From NCBI GenBank assembly GCA_018646705.1, contig JABGUG010000033.1, positions 1 through 33,930 on the forward strand: a stretch of DNA of 33,930 nt, in the 5' to 3' direction. Source of the stretch: Candidatus Parcubacteria bacterium (GTDB lineage Bacteria > Patescibacteriota > Patescibacteriia > Magasanikbacterales > UBA922). The translations under genes and the position numbers were made by a program. Below, piece by piece: positions 32,276-33,930 of the stretch (position 1 is its first letter; each line of letters starts with the position of its first letter). The notes beneath the pieces are model-generated. The model ran no database searches. It was not told the DNA's origin and saw only the letters and a program-made list of their open reading frames with translations.

Positions 32276-33244
32276 ATGAAAAAAGCACTTATATTTGGAA
32301 TTTGTGGTCAAGACGCGGCATATATGTCCCAATTATTGTTGGACAAAGGCTATGAAGTTCATGGAGTAGGTAGATCAGTTACCCATGAAAGAATGTGGCG
32401 ATTAGATGATCTTGGGATAACTGACAAAATTAATATCTCCAGCGGAGACATTACCGATGCTTCTTATTTGGTTCAATTATTTTCTGATTTACAACCAGAT
32501 GAGTGTTATAACTTTGCTGCAATTTCATTTATAGGACAATCATGGAAGACAGCAGAGACAACTTTAAATGTGAATACAACTGGTGTATTACATATTTTGG
32601 AAGCAATAAAAACTGTTTCGAAGCATACACGTATGTATCAAGCTGGAAGTTCTGAGATGTTTGGTCGCCCAGATACAAAAATTCAAGATGAGTCTACGCT
32701 TTGTAATCCATGTAATCCATATGGAGTATCAAAGCTAGCTGCATATAATTTGCTAAATATTTATAGGGATGCTTACGGTATATTTGCTGCAAATGCATAT
32801 TGCTATAATCATGAATCTCCTCTGCGCGGTATGGAGTATGTAACACGCAAAATTACTGATGGTGTTGCACGTATTTCTCTTGGAAAACAAAAAGAGCTTA
32901 GACTTGGTAATATTGAAGCGTCGAGAGACTGGGGACATGCAAAAGATTATGTTCAAGCAATGTGGGCAATGCTTCAGCAAGATAAACCAGATGATTATGT
33001 ACTTGCTACAGGAGAGACGCATAGCATAAAAGATCTACTCACCATTGCTTTTGCTCATGCAGGAGTGGATAATTGGGAGCAGTATGTGGTAGAGGATGAA
33101 CGATTTTATAGGCCACTAGAACCACATACACTATGTGGAAATAGTGCAAAGGCAAAAGAAAAATTACAGTGGGAACCAGCAACTTCATTTGAAACTTTGG
33201 TTCAGGAAATGGTTGATGCAGACATGAAGAGGCTTAAGGGCTAA
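32276..33244 (+). CDS. Second GDP-mannose 4,6-dehydratase-like enzyme
   Basis: A 322-aa extended SDR protein, clearly Gmd-like (GSSEMFGRPD, NPYGVSK, NHESPLRGMEYVTRKI, GNIEASRDWGHAKDYVQAMW, VLATGETHSIKDL). Catalytic S125, E127, Y149 and K153 are conserved. The dinucleotide-binding loop is G8-x2-G11-x2-A14 (GICGQDA) instead of G-x2-G-x2-G, and the segment after strand 2 (GRSVTHERMWRLDDLGI) is shorter than in the first copy. It is well diverged from the gene at 26031, so it is not a recent duplication. It may make the same product for a different branch, or act on a different NDP-sugar. It begins 5 nt after fcl and ends 2 nt before a glycosyltransferase. Confidence 0.87.
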   Translation: MKKALIFGICGQDAAYMSQLLLDKGYEVHGVGRSVTHERMWRLDDLGITDKINISSGDITDASYLVQLFSDLQPDECYNFAAISFIGQSWKTAETTLNVNTTGVLHILEAIKTVSKHTRMYQAGSSEMFGRPDTKIQDESTLCNPCNPYGVSKLAAYNLLNIYRDAYGIFAANAYCYNHESPLRGMEYVTRKITDGVARISLGKQKELRLGNIEASRDWGHAKDYVQAMWAMLQQDKPDDYVLATGETHSIKDLLTIAFAHAGVDNWEQYVVEDERFYRPLEPHTLCGNSAKAKEKLQWEPATSFETLVQEMVDADMKRLKG

Positions 33245-33246
33245 TT

Positions 33247-33930
33247 ATGTTTAGAAAAATTCAAAAAGGTATAGAAGTTCTTAAAAATAACTTATTTAAT
33301 AGAAATAAGCTTATTTTTATTTCAGAACCAATTAATTGGGTTATAGAAGAAATTTGTTTTGAACTTATTAGCAACATAAATAAAAAATATTCCATAAAAT
33401 CAAACATAAGCTACTCACCAATTTTTTTGAAAAATAAAGTCTTACATTTTTCAAGCATAGCTACATTAGTAAAAGGGGATAGGGTCGTTAATTTTAATGA
33501 TTCAAATAAGTCAGTTTTAAGCTGGTATCATGTGTTGCCTGATGATAAGAGAATTCCTTTTATTCCAGAACTGAATAATAAGATAAATTTTGTACATACA
33601 TCATGCCGTACTACGCAAGATGATTTAATTAAACATGGTTTTGATACAAAAAAAGTAGTTTTAATCCCAGAAGGAATAAAGCTAGATAATTTTGAAGTTT
33701 TTTCTGAAAAACAAAAAGATGAAATTAAAGAAGAATTACATTTACCAAAAAATAAAGTTATTATTGGCTCATTTCAAAAAGATGGGCATGGATGGAAAGA
33801 AGGTCTTGAGCCAAAGGAGGAGAAAGGTCCTGATGTCTTTTGCGATGTCATAGAAAAGTTATCACAAAAATTTGATATACATGTTTTACTAACAGGACCA
33901 GCCCGAGGTTATGTAAAAAATAGATTGGAA
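33247..33930 (+). CDS. GT4-like glycosyltransferase, 3' end cut by the window
   Basis: An open frame of 228 codons from ATG 33247 to the last base, absent from the ORF track because it has no stop inside the window. The protein starts MFRKIQKGIEVLKNNL. It contains INFVHTSCRTTQDDLIKHGFDTKKVVLIPEGIKLDNF, the typical end of the first GT-B domain, and KVIIGSFQKDGHGWKEG...KGPDVFCDVIEKL, the start of the donor domain with the usual lysine after the first strand. It is placed 2 nt after the Gmd-like gene, so it shares that operon. It probably uses a sugar made by the preceding enzymes (inference). Confidence 0.75.
   Translation, partial: MFRKIQKGIEVLKNNLFNRNKLIFISEPINWVIEEICFELISNINKKYSIKSNISYSPIFLKNKVLHFSSIATLVKGDRVVNFNDSNKSVLSWYHVLPDDKRIPFIPELNNKINFVHTSCRTTQDDLIKHGFDTKKVVLIPEGIKLDNFEVFSEKQKDEIKEELHLPKNKVIIGSFQKDGHGWKEGLEPKEEKGPDVFCDVIEKLSQKFDIHVLLTGPARGYVKNRLE

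Noticed and set aside
31871-32332. 153-aa minus-strand ORF
   Set aside because: It lies antisense to fcl and the start of the second Gmd gene, both with full catalytic motifs; its own translation shows no domain.

Overview
The window looks like a chromosomal segment of an AT-rich, ultra-small-type bacterium, most likely Candidate Phyla Radiation / Patescibacteria (Parcubacteria-like). This is inferred from gene content, not from a marker gene: no rRNA, tRNA or ribosomal protein is visible. The supporting points are a long S-layer-type surface protein next to an ECF sigma / DUF5667 anti-sigma pair, Wzy_C ligases fused to TPR tails, a DUF11-type anchored surface protein, and very short mRNA leaders. 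TGA is used as a normal stop (for example at the ends of the sigma factor and of the GT4 gene at 24860), so this is not a UGA-recoding lineage. The theme throughout is cell-surface glycan and S-layer biogenesis.

Layout. (1) 1-360: the 3' part of a GC-rich, hairpin-dense noncoding RNA with an intrinsic terminator; I cannot assign it to a family. (2) 365-891: a consensus promoter and a small heptad-repeat coiled-coil protein. (3) 992-7815: a glycan cluster of a Wzy_C polymerase/ligase, two adjacent radical SAM enzymes, a GT4 glycosyltransferase and a secreted GHL15-like TIM barrel with an FG-GAP-type tail, closed by a bidirectional terminator. (4) 7883-11541, minus strand: a GT4/DUF1972 glycosyltransferase, a membrane-anchored surface protein with DUF11-like repeats, and a small HTH regulator. 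(5) 11572-12123: a regulatory-looking intergenic region with TTTGTATA boxes and two identical 26-bp arrays of a TTACTAG heptamer flanking a possible small transcription unit. (6) 12124-18124: ECF sigma factor, its probable membrane anti-sigma partner, a 300-nt structured RNA leader and the S-layer-type protein. (7) 18160-25996: two Wzy_C-TPR proteins with a small TPR protein between them, then two GT2 and one GT4 glycosyltransferases. (8) 25993-33244: GDP-mannose 4,6-dehydratase, a CotH-like/beta-helix protein, a VTC-domain protein, a DUF4956 membrane protein, GDP-L-fucose synthase and a second Gmd-like enzyme. (9) 33247-end: a GT4-like gene cut by the window edge.

How it may work together (inference). 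Gmd and Fcl supply GDP-4-keto-6-deoxymannose and GDP-L-fucose. The GT2 and GT4 enzymes build oligosaccharides from these and other sugars. The Wzy_C proteins polymerise the chains or transfer them to an acceptor, and the abundant S-layer protein encoded directly upstream of the two TPR-fused ligases is the obvious candidate acceptor. The sigma/anti-sigma pair next to the S-layer gene suggests envelope-stress control of surface renewal. The two most promising undescribed elements are RNA: the S-layer leader, which contains two 30-nt hairpins that differ by compensatory base changes, and the multi-hairpin RNA at the left edge.
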